From assembly GCA_021811745.1 (NCBI GenBank), contig JAJZNH010000670.1, positions 1 through 5,839 on the forward strand: a DNA stretch of 5,839 bases, given 5' to 3'. This document shows positions 1 to 5,117 of this stretch, in pieces (position 1 is the stretch's first letter; each line of letters opens with the position of its first letter). Below the pieces are notes generated by a model. The model was not told where the DNA came from. It saw only the letters and a list, made by a program, of their open reading frames with translations, and made no database searches. The DNA comes from Acidobacteriota bacterium (lineage in GTDB: Bacteria; Acidobacteriota; Terriglobia; Terriglobales; Acidobacteriaceae). The translations under genes and the position numbers were made by a program.

Positions 1-1371
1 AAAGATGTATTTGCTGACGCCGGTGAAGTTGGTGACCGGGAAGAAGACGATGGCCGTCGTGAAGGTCGCGGCCAGCACCGCCATGTTGACTTCCGTGCCC
101 CCCTCCTCAGCGGCCACCTCGGGCGATTTGCCCATCTCCATATGTCGGAAGATATTTTCAAGGACAATAACGCCATTGTCGATAAGGCGCGAAAAGACCA
201 GGGCCAGCCCGCCCAGAAGCATTGTGTTAATGGAGCCGCCCATCAGGTTGACGATATAGAGGCACACCAGTGCGGAGAGCGGGACCGGCAAGAGCACGGC
301 GAGGGTGGCGCGCGCGTTGCCCAGAAAGATCAAAACCATGATTCCGGCCAGAACCAGTCCGATGAGCGCCTCGCGGGCAACGTTGGAGATGGCCAGCTTG
401 ACAAACACTGACTCGTCAAACGCTACCCTTACCTTGAGTTGCGAGGGGACATCGACCAGGTGCTTGATGGCGTTCCGGATGCCGTTCACGATGGTGATGG
501 TGTTGCTGCTGCCGCCCTGCTTGAAGATGGGCACGTAGACCGACTGCTGGCCGTTAATGCGTACGATGTTGTACTGCAGGGCGCCCGAGTCCTCGGCCTT
601 GCCAATCTCACCCACCACAACAGTAGAGTTGCCCACCGACTTGACCGGCAGTTGGTTCATCGCCTGCGCATCGGTAAACTGGCTGTTGGCGTAGATGTTG
701 TAGTCTTTGTCCCCGATGCGCACATCGCCGGCGGGCAAAATCAGGTTGGAGCTGTTGACCGCCTTCACCACGTCGTCCAGGCTCACGTCGCGCGCCATCA
801 TCTTCAATGGGTCCACGTAAATCTGGATCTGGCGGTAGGTGCCTCCAAAAGGCTGCGGCACAGAGGCGCCCTGCACATTCGAAATCTGGTCGCGGACTTC
901 GTATTGCGCCAGATCCTTCAGCCGCGTGGTATTCAAGCCCTTGCCTTGCAGCGTGACCAGGCAGACAGGCTGCGTCGAGGCGGTCATCCCCAGCACCACC
1001 GGCGGCAAGGTTCCCGGCGGCAGACGGCGCAGATCGGCCATGGCCAGGTTGGCGATATTGCTCAGAGCCGCGTTGGGATCGGTGCCTGGCTTGAAATAGA
1101 TCTTGATGATGCTCACGCCCGTCATGGAGCGCGATTCGCTATGGTCCACATTGCTCGCCAGGGTGAAGAAGCGCTCGAAGGTGTCGGTTATATCGGCTTC
1201 GATCTGCTCCGGCGGCATGCCGTTATAAAACGTAGCCACCACCACCACCGGCATATCGATGGTGGGAAACAGATCGACCGGCATCGTCAAGACCGTCACT
1301 GTCCCCACCAGCGCGATTACCAGGCAGAGCATGAGGATGAAAAAAGGATAGCGAAGAGCAAACTTCGGCAT
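1..1371 (-). CDS. RND-family efflux permease (AcrB/HAE1-like), C-terminal part outside window
   Basis: This is the inner-membrane proton/substrate antiporter of a tripartite efflux pump. The visible 457 residues are roughly the first 43% of a protein usually about 1030-1070 residues long, and the reading frame runs off the left edge. Residues 7-29 form TM1, followed by the typical VDLFPTIDMP segment. A porter domain follows, with a LPPGTLPPVV stretch near residue 120. TM2 to TM5 lie at about residues 330-450. The TM4 relay motif reads RLIDNGVIVLEN, with Asp398 at the position of AcrB Asp407 and Asn399 where AcrB has Asp408. The ATG overlaps the stop of the adaptor gene (TAATG), and a GGGAG ribosome-binding site lies 9 nt upstream, so the start is well supported. 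The adaptor partner upstream makes a pump role secure at family level. The substrate cannot be read from the sequence. Confidence 0.95.
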   Translation of the reverse strand, partial: MPKFALRYPFFILMLCLVIALVGTVTVLTMPVDLFPTIDMPVVVVATFYNGMPPEQIEADITDTFERFFTLASNVDHSESRSMTGVSIIKIYFKPGTDPNAALSNIANLAMADLRRLPPGTLPPVVLGMTASTQPVCLVTLQGKGLNTTRLKDLAQYEVRDQISNVQGASVPQPFGGTYRQIQIYVDPLKMMARDVSLDDVVKAVNSSNLILPAGDVRIGDKDYNIYANSQFTDAQAMNQLPVKSVGNSTVVVGEIGKAEDSGALQYNIVRINGQQSVYVPIFKQGGSSNTITIVNGIRNAIKHLVDVPSQLKVRVAFDESVFVKLAISNVAREALIGLVLAGIMVLIFLGNARATLAVLLPVPLSALVCLYIVNLMGGSINTMLLGGLALVFSRLIDNGVIVLENIFRHMEMGKSPEVAAEEGGTEVNMAVLAATFTTAIVFFPVTNFTGVSKYIF

Positions 1372-2657
1372 TAAAAAACGCTCCCGCTGCTCTTCGTTTG
1401 GGCGAGATCGATGGTTCCACCGGTTACTGTCTGAGTCTCCGAAGCGGGGGTGGTAACTAGGATAGGTTGCACCTCCTCACCGGACTGGTACTTGCTCATT
1501 CCACCATCGATCACGCGGTCGCCCGGCTTCAGGCCGCTTTCGACCGCGGCCAGCAGCGCCCCCTTGACGCCCAGGGTGATGGGGCGAATATGCACGTGAT
1601 TGTGGCTATCCAAAACATACGCCGTCGGCATTTGCTGCGCGTTGAGCGCAACCGCCCCAAGAGGAATGGTGACCACGTTCTTCGCTTGGGACAGCGGCAG
1701 TAAGACATCGGCATACATCCCCGAATCGATGGAGAGATTTTGATTCGGGACGTCAATTTCCGTCTCCATCGTCCGCGTCTGGAAGTCCACCTCCCGGGTG
1801 AAGCGCACCACCTTGCCGACAAAATTGCGGTTGACCGCGTCAACGTGCACTTGCAGAGGAAGGCCGATGTGAATGAAATGCACGTCGTCCTCCGGCACCG
1901 GAATACGCAGCCGCAACAGTTGGCTCTGCGCAATGCGAACAATAGGCAGGTTCGTAGTGTTTGAGTTGGTGCTGCCCTGAATCAGCGCACCGGTGTCGGC
2001 ATAACGCCAGATGACGACGCCATTCAGGGGCGCGGTCACGTTGGTGTAACTCTCCAACGCGTTAAGCCGCTCGTTCTCCGCCTTCGCCGACTGGGCGTGC
2101 TGCTGTGCCGCGGCCAGCGCGGCCTCGGCTGCATCTACTTTCGCCTGCGACGACAAATCCTGAGCCTGCGCATCGTCGAGTTCCTGCTGCGCAATCAGGC
2201 CCGGCCTTGTGGCCGCGGCCCGCTTCAATCGCACCCACTCGGCGTGCAAAGCCGCATGCAGCGCTTGTGTTCGGTTAATCTCGCGCTGCGCACGCACAAT
2301 TTCCTCTTTTGCCTGCTGCAGTTGGAAGACGGTGGCCTGCAGCTGCGCCGCCAGTTCCGGCACTTCCAACACCGCGATCGTCTCGCCCTGGTGCACGATA
2401 TCGCCGATGTCAACGTAAATGTGCTCCATGTAACCGCTCACTTTGGGATGCACATCGACGACCTGGTACGGCTGGAACTCGCCGGCCAGCGTGATCTCCT
2501 GAGATACGTCTCCCTGTTTAGCGACGGCAACGCGCGCCGAGGGGATCGTGGCCGCATGGGCCGCGGCGCTGCTGCCGCTTGAATGGCACGCCGAGATGAC
2601 GCAGGCTGCGCACAGTGATAGGGAGGCAACAAGAATAAAGGCTATCCGTTTGTGCAT
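1371..2657 (-). CDS. RND efflux periplasmic adaptor (membrane-fusion protein), lipoprotein
   Basis: This 428-residue protein should bridge the RND permease to an outer-membrane channel in the periplasm. The N-terminus MHKRIAFILVASLSL is a signal sequence ending in the lipobox ISAC, so Cys24 is the likely lipidated residue. Residues 52-100 form the first half of a lipoyl/barrel-sandwich domain (VHPKVSGYMEHIYVDIGDIV). Residues 102-202 are an Ala/Gln-rich alpha-helical hairpin whose tip, about 151-162, reads RPGLIAQQELDD and resembles the family's conserved tip motif. The lipoyl domain resumes at TAPLNGVV (208-215). A beta-barrel and a membrane-proximal domain follow to about residue 410, and then a low-complexity tail. 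I chose the ATG at 2657 because AGGAG lies 10 nt upstream and it places the signal peptide at the very N-terminus. A TTG at 2711 would add 18 non-signal residues. The permease gene is coupled directly downstream. Confidence 0.95.
   Translation of the reverse strand: MHKRIAFILVASLSLCAACVISACHSSGSSAAAHAATIPSARVAVAKQGDVSQEITLAGEFQPYQVVDVHPKVSGYMEHIYVDIGDIVHQGETIAVLEVPELAAQLQATVFQLQQAKEEIVRAQREINRTQALHAALHAEWVRLKRAAATRPGLIAQQELDDAQAQDLSSQAKVDAAEAALAAAQQHAQSAKAENERLNALESYTNVTAPLNGVVIWRYADTGALIQGSTNSNTTNLPIVRIAQSQLLRLRIPVPEDDVHFIHIGLPLQVHVDAVNRNFVGKVVRFTREVDFQTRTMETEIDVPNQNLSIDSGMYADVLLPLSQAKNVVTIPLGAVALNAQQMPTAYVLDSHNHVHIRPITLGVKGALLAAVESGLKPGDRVIDGGMSKYQSGEEVQPILVTTPASETQTVTGGTIDLAQTKSSGSVF
1381..1385 (-). 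promoter_or_regulatory. Ribosome-binding site of the RND permease gene
   Basis: GGGAG on the minus strand, 9 nt before the permease ATG and inside the last codons of the adaptor gene. Together with the TAATG stop/start overlap it indicates that the permease is translated by coupling or re-initiation after the adaptor. Confidence 0.7.
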
Positions 2658-2667
2658 GCTGATAACG

Positions 2668-2672
2668 CTCCT
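2668..2672 (-). promoter_or_regulatory. Ribosome-binding site deciding the adaptor start
   Basis: AGGAG on the minus strand with a 10-nt spacer to the ATG at 2657. It decides in favour of this start over an upstream in-frame TTG at 2711, which would bury the lipoprotein signal sequence. Confidence 0.75.
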
Positions 2673-2763
2673 GATTGCAACACTCTTCTTTGTATTCCGG
2701 GGCGAATGCAAAGGGAAGCGCGGGCGAACGATCGCAGACGCTTCTTACTTAGACGTCCTCGTT

Positions 2764-2782
2764 GCGGGAGAGGTTTTCCCGC
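2764..2782. repeat. Short inverted repeat, possible operator or leader hairpin
   Basis: GCGGGA at 2764-2769 is mirrored by TCCCGC at 2777-2782, with a 7-nt centre. It lies about 107 bp upstream of the adaptor ATG. No T-run follows on either strand, so an intrinsic terminator is unlikely. An operator or a 5'-leader hairpin is possible but unproven. Confidence 0.4.
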
Positions 2783-2839
2783 GCAGTTGACAAGTAGGTG
2801 CTTCATAGTTAGTCTCTGCGACTCACCAGTCTCCTGTAA

Positions 2840-2883
2840 CTCGGCTTGCCGCCGAACTTCCATTCGGCATGAGACAAGCCGAG
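2840..2883. repeat. Nested hairpin (9-bp outer stem, 6-bp inner stem)
   Basis: The outer arms CTCGGCTTG (2840-2848) and CAAGCCGAG (2875-2883) are perfectly complementary. Inside them GCCGAA (2851-2856) and TTCGGC (2863-2868) form a second perfect stem with a 6-nt loop. The stems are separated by 2 nt on one side and 6 nt on the other. GGCAAG at 2883-2888 could also pair with CTTGCC at 2845-2850, an alternative fold that would break the outer stem. There is no T-run on either side. It could be a leader structure for the efflux operon, the core of a small RNA, or a protein-binding dyad. Confidence 0.6.
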
Positions 2884-2911
2884 GCAAGTCTAGGGAACAC
2901 ACTGCCCCGGT

Positions 2912-2926
2912 CGAGCTTACAGCTCG
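2912..2926. repeat. Compact 6-bp hairpin
   Basis: CGAGCT (2912-2917) and AGCTCG (2921-2926) are perfect arms around the 3-nt centre TAC. On the plus strand a short A-rich stretch follows, and on the minus strand no T-run does, so it does not read as a terminator. It lies 28 bp from the nested hairpin and may belong to the same structured region. Confidence 0.4.
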
Positions 2927-2948
2927 CAAAAATCTGTTTGGAAGTAAC

Positions 2949-2960
2949 TTGGGGCCCCAA
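2949..2960. repeat. Perfect 12-bp palindrome TTGGGGCCCCAA
   Basis: A gapless 12-bp self-complementary site in the region upstream of the efflux operon. Gapless palindromes of this size suit a dimeric DNA-binding protein, but I do not recognise the regulator and see no second copy in the window. It could be chance. Confidence 0.35.
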
Positions 2961-3024
2961 AGGAACGGCGCACCCACAGCGATTTCACCGTCCTGTGAAT
3001 GCGAGGAAAGGTATGGCGACCGCA

Positions 3025-3053
3025 GTTATGCAGAATAAGACGGTACTCGGCAA
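3025..3053 (-). promoter_or_regulatory. Weak candidate sigma-70 promoter for the efflux operon
   Basis: On the minus strand TTGCCG (3048-3053) and CATAAC (3025-3030) are separated by exactly 17 nt. Each matches the consensus hexamer at 4 of 6 positions. If used, it would give a leader of roughly 360 nt containing the palindrome and hairpins described here. Matches of this quality arise often by chance, so this is a pointer only. Confidence 0.2.
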
Positions 3054-3077
3054 AACTTATCGTGGAGCTATGGGCCG

Positions 3078-3146
3078 CCGCCCTCCGGTATACATTCGAG
3101 AAGGCTGGCGAAGGGTAGGGCTAACTAACAGAAAGGCGGAGGGCGG
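3078..3146. repeat. Spaced perfect 10-bp inverted repeat
   Basis: CCGCCCTCCG (3078-3087) and CGGAGGGCGG (3137-3146) are perfect complements separated by 49 nt. The right arm lies in the last codons of the small membrane-protein gene and the left arm is downstream of its stop at 3125. It could shape the 3' end of that transcript. No T-run follows the left arm in the minus direction, so it is not a classical terminator. Confidence 0.45.
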
Positions 3147-3496
3147 AAAAGAATATTTGGAGTTAAACAAGGAGTGTTTGAAACTGGAACATACATGAAG
3201 ACAGCGCCGCGCCGAAGCATAACTTCCGCGGCCGCCATACACGATGTGGCAAAAGCCAACAGGACGGCGGATGGAATCTGCGGGAAATCCGGATCGGAGG
3301 CGGGTATGCCGTGCTGTACGACCTTCGGCGCGTCATCGGGAAGCGCCTTGGAGGCTCGCACCTCGGTTACCGGCCTCGCGGCAGGCCCATACCAAGCCGT
3401 CTTGGCCTCCATGGCGAAGAAGAACGCCATAAGGCACAAGCCTAGAGCAAGAATTGTCTGCCCAAATGACCGGGAAGCCGCAAGGAAGACAGACAT
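3125..3496 (-). CDS. Small two-helix membrane protein, unknown function
   Basis: I do not recognise this 123-residue protein. A hydrophobic segment at about residues 13-29 (QTILALGLCLMAFFFAM) is followed by a loop of about 45 residues, MEAKTAWYGPA and onward, containing ALPDDAPKVVQHGIP. A second hydrophobic segment lies at about 74-94 (IPSAVLLAFATSCMAAAEVML), and the tail ends RPPPFC. The pattern of two membrane segments around a polar, Pro-rich loop argues for a real gene in this frame. The frame is open up to an ATG at 3589, but that extension would run through a strong hairpin and adds low-quality residues, so I prefer the ATG at 3496. No clear ribosome-binding site precedes either start. 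It lies downstream of the OsmC gene on the same strand and may be in the same unit. Confidence 0.6.
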   Translation of the reverse strand: MSVFLAASRSFGQTILALGLCLMAFFFAMEAKTAWYGPAARPVTEVRASKALPDDAPKVVQHGIPASDPDFPQIPSAVLLAFATSCMAAAEVMLRRGAVFMYVPVSNTPCLTPNILFRPPPFC

Positions 3497-3518
3497 GAAG
3501 TAAGTGTACCATGCCGGT

Positions 3519-3562
3519 GCCGTGAAGACGGCCGGCCACCGTGAGGGCCCATGCGCCCTCAC
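3519..3562 (-). terminator. Tandem hairpins after the OsmC-family gene
   Basis: GTGAGGGC (3541-3548) and GCCCTCAC (3555-3562) form a perfect 8-bp stem with a 6-nt loop. Next to it GCCGT (3519-3523) and ACGGC (3528-3532) form a 5-bp stem with a 4-nt loop. They begin 36 bp after the OsmC stop codon in the minus direction. There is no T-run, so this is either a factor-assisted or weak terminator, or an mRNA-stabilising 3' structure. It also sits just before the preferred start of the small membrane protein and could reduce read-through into it. Confidence 0.45.
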
Positions 3563-3598
3563 CCGCTGCTGGCCGAGAAGTTCTTCCATGTCAACTCG

Positions 3599-4015
3599 CT
3601 ATGGGAGGACGGCCTCGCTGGCCCCCAGCTCGATCTCGATTCCAATCTCCGGTGAAGACAACAGCGTGTTGTGGATAGTACAGTGGCGCACTGCGCGCAT
3701 CATGGCCTCGGTTTGTTCGTCCGTGAGAGAAGCAGGGCAAGAAATATGAATACGGAAGTTGCCGTAGCGGGCTGGTTGCTTGAGCTTGTCCGCGGAGATT
3801 GTAACCTCGACTCCGCTCTGGGCGAGGTTGCGCGTCCTCAGGTATTCGGCAGCGTAGAAGGCCGCACAGGAGCCCAGGGACGCGAGCAACAGTTCCGGAG
3901 GCGTCACGCCTGTGTCTTCACCACCGTTCTCCAGCGGCTGATCGCAGAGAACGGTGTGCGACCGCGCCTGAATGGCGAACTTCACTTGTCCAAGATGCGA
4001 GATTTTAACTTCCAC
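3599..4015 (-). CDS. OsmC/Ohr-family protein (putative thiol peroxidase)
   Basis: This 138-residue protein has the length and pattern of the OsmC superfamily, whose OsmC and Ohr members reduce organic hydroperoxides with a cysteine pair. The signature GVTPPELLLASLGSC places the first cysteine at residue 50, with a conserved Glu at 41. The second is Cys112 in RHCTIHNTLL, matching the family's C-x-x-x-NTL motif. Both catalytic-type cysteines are present, so activity is plausible. The sequence resembles the YhfA-like branch at least as much as classical OsmC or Ohr, so the true substrate is open. Translation appears to start at GTG (4015). An in-frame TAG lies seven codons upstream, and a weak GAGG lies 6 nt before the GTG. 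It sits 48 bp downstream of the sigma-factor gene on the same strand, which suggests co-transcription or shared stress control. Confidence 0.9.
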   Translation of the reverse strand: MEVKISHLGQVKFAIQARSHTVLCDQPLENGGEDTGVTPPELLLASLGSCAAFYAAEYLRTRNLAQSGVEVTISADKLKQPARYGNFRIHISCPASLTDEQTEAMMRAVRHCTIHNTLLSSPEIGIEIELGASEAVLP

Positions 4016-4057
4016 GTCGGCCCTCGCTTTCTATTCAAGTAAATCCATCAATGCGAG

Positions 4058-4063
4058 ATTATG
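4058..4063 (-). promoter_or_regulatory. Possible -10 element for the OsmC-family gene
   Basis: CATAAT on the minus strand matches the sigma-70 -10 hexamer at 5 of 6 positions and lies immediately after the sigma-factor stop codon, about 42 bp before the GTG start. No convincing -35 hexamer is found at 16-18 nt spacing. The OsmC gene might have its own start point as well as read-through from the sigma gene. Confidence 0.2.
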
Positions 4064-4981
4064 TTACACGGTGGCGGGCGCACTTTTTCCGTTGGGCAGG
4101 CCCAACATACGCAAATACTCCTGCGTGAGGATGGCGCGCAGACGGCTCGCGACGGCGGGATCGCAAGGTGTTTCCAGGGCGCGGCAGCGGTCGATGGCGG
4201 CGCGCAGGTCGCGCAGGAAGGCGATGCACGCCGGGCAGGCATCAATATGTTTCCGCATCTGGTCGCAGGAGGGGGACGGCACTCTGCCATCCAGATAGTC
4301 GGAGAGGTTGGCGAAGAGCTTGCGGCACTCGGCGGGGCGCTGGCTGCGCCTGGAGCGGGCGGGCCTTTTGCCGGCTGGAGGGGCGGCGAGGCTCGGTCCC
4401 GAGGCGGCGTCGAGGATGCGCGTCATCTGCTGGCGCACCCGCAGGCGTGCGCGGTGCAGACGGACGCGAACGGTTCCGGGTTGCAGGCCGAGGATCTCGG
4501 CTACCTGCTCGGTGGTCAGCTCCTCCATGTCGTGCAGCACAAGGACGATGCGCAGCGGCGCCGGAATGCGCAGCACGGCCTCGTGCAGGAGGTGATGCTG
4601 CTCGCCTTGGAGAAGATTGGCTTCTGGAGTTTCGGCTGCGTCCTGGAGGAGTCGGCCCAACTCCGCGTCGTCGGGCATCAGCTCGTCGAGCGAGAGGGCG
4701 TGCGCCGGAGCGCCAGCGGGTTTGCGCCTCATGCGCCAGCAGCGATTCCTGGTCACGGTGTAGAGCCAGACCGCGAGCGCTTTCGGGTCCTGAATTTTGG
4801 CGAGGTGGCCCAGGGAACGAAACAGCACCTCCTGCATGGTGTCTTCCGCGTCTTGGGGGTGCCCGCAGATCTTCATGCTGAAGGAGTAAACCGTGTTCTG
4901 AAGCAGAGCAATGGCTTCCTCGACGGCCTCGGGCGTTTGGCGGCGCAAAAGTTTAGATGCTTGAATCAGTTCTGGGCGCAT
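4064..4981 (-). CDS. ECF sigma factor fused to a zinc-finger (zf-HC2-like) C-terminal domain
   Basis: This 305-residue alternative sigma factor would direct RNA polymerase to a stress regulon. Region 2 spans about residues 25-85, with DAEDTMQEVLFR at 44-55 and WLYTVTRNRC at 72-81. Region 4 spans about 130-187, with the helix-turn-helix TTEQVAEILGLQPGTVRVRL. A basic Pro/Arg linker (about 198-217) leads to a domain with Cys219 and then H245-x3-C249-x2-C252, the zinc-binding layout of anti-sigma (ZAS/zf-HC2) domains. Typical ECF sigmas are about 160-200 residues, so the extra roughly 110 residues are a genuine fusion. Sigma factors with Cys-rich C-terminal regulatory domains are known (CorE of Myxococcus), but this layout is the anti-sigma type. 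The ATG at 4981 is the first start after an in-frame TGA nine codons upstream. No Shine-Dalgarno sequence is visible. The substrate or signal is unknown. Confidence 0.92.
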   Translation of the reverse strand: MRPELIQASKLLRRQTPEAVEEAIALLQNTVYSFSMKICGHPQDAEDTMQEVLFRSLGHLAKIQDPKALAVWLYTVTRNRCWRMRRKPAGAPAHALSLDELMPDDAELGRLLQDAAETPEANLLQGEQHHLLHEAVLRIPAPLRIVLVLHDMEELTTEQVAEILGLQPGTVRVRLHRARLRVRQQMTRILDAASGPSLAAPPAGKRPARSRRSQRPAECRKLFANLSDYLDGRVPSPSCDQMRKHIDACPACIAFLRDLRAAIDRCRALETPCDPAVASRLRAILTQEYLRMLGLPNGKSAPATV

Positions 4982-4994
4982 AGGAGCGACGGCT

Positions 4995-5019
4995 CGGGAA
5001 CAGCTTCAGTATATTCCCG
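4995..5019 (-). promoter_or_regulatory. Dyad enclosing a -10-like box before the sigma-factor gene
   Basis: CGGGAA (4995-5000) and TTCCCG (5014-5019) are perfect 6-bp arms with a 13-nt centre. On the minus strand the centre contains TATACT (5008-5013), which matches the -10 consensus at 5 of 6 positions. It would place the transcript start near 5001, about 20 nt before the ATG. The best -35 at usable spacing is poor. The dyad could be an operator over the -10 region or a hairpin in the 5' leader. Confidence 0.35.
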
Positions 5020-5030
5020 CGCGTGGCGCC

Positions 5031-5057
5031 AAAAGGAGGGCGTGCGCGGGGCACGCC
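5031..5057 (-). terminator. Probable intrinsic terminator after the 93-residue gene
   Basis: GGCGTGC (5039-5045) and GCACGCC (5051-5057) form a perfect 7-bp GC-rich stem with a 5-nt loop. In the minus direction the stem is followed by CTCCTTTT, so the T-run is short and offset by 4 nt. It lies about 60 bp past the stop codon of the 93-residue gene and before the sigma-factor start, where a boundary between two transcription units would be expected. Confidence 0.5.
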
Positions 5058-5117
5058 TAGCGTGAGAAGGCGGTCAGGTTCAGGCGCCGGGGCCGATGCG
5101 GGAGCGGGAACAACCCG

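Larger units (their letters stand above)
2658..3124. other. 467-bp gene-free region rich in inverted repeats
   Basis: I find no credible gene here on either strand. The open frames that cross it give Arg/Cys/Ser-rich translations with no recognisable domain. The region must hold the promoter of the efflux operon, and it contains several inverted repeats annotated separately: 2764-2782, 2840-2883, 2912-2926, 2949-2960 and 3078-3146. No complete regulator gene (TetR, MarR or similar) is present here, although such genes often neighbour RND operons. Control of the pump would therefore come from elsewhere or from leader structure. Confidence 0.7.

Noticed and set aside
439..1374. Long plus-strand open frame (311 codons) opposite the RND permease gene
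   Set aside because: It is the complement of a clear RND permease. The translation is His/Arg/Val-rich with no domain, as expected for an antisense shadow in GC-rich DNA.
2787..2815. Plus-strand TTGACA followed 17 nt later by TAGTCT
   Set aside because: The -35 is perfect, but the -10 is poor and no plus-strand gene or identifiable RNA follows. It is probably chance.
2642..2977. Minus-strand open frame (111 codons) in the gap upstream of the adaptor gene
   Set aside because: It overlaps the adaptor's ribosome-binding site and signal-peptide start, and its translation looks like unselected sequence.
3174..3503. Plus-strand open frame (109 codons) opposite the small membrane protein
   Set aside because: The opposite strand shows two coherent membrane segments, whereas this translation has no pattern of its own.
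3497..3589. N-terminal extension of the small membrane protein
   Set aside because: The added residues are not part of a signal or membrane segment, the start has no ribosome-binding site, and the stretch is largely the tandem hairpins.
4982..5019. ECF-type autoregulated promoter (GGAAT then CGTC) before the sigma gene
   Set aside because: The gap between the two elements is 21 nt, too long for the usual 16-17 nt of ECF promoters, and the match is only approximate.
4061..5065. Long plus-strand open frame (334 codons) opposite the sigma-factor gene
   Set aside because: It lies over a sigma factor with intact region 2, region 4 and zinc-finger motifs on the other strand. Its own translation has no recognisable motif.
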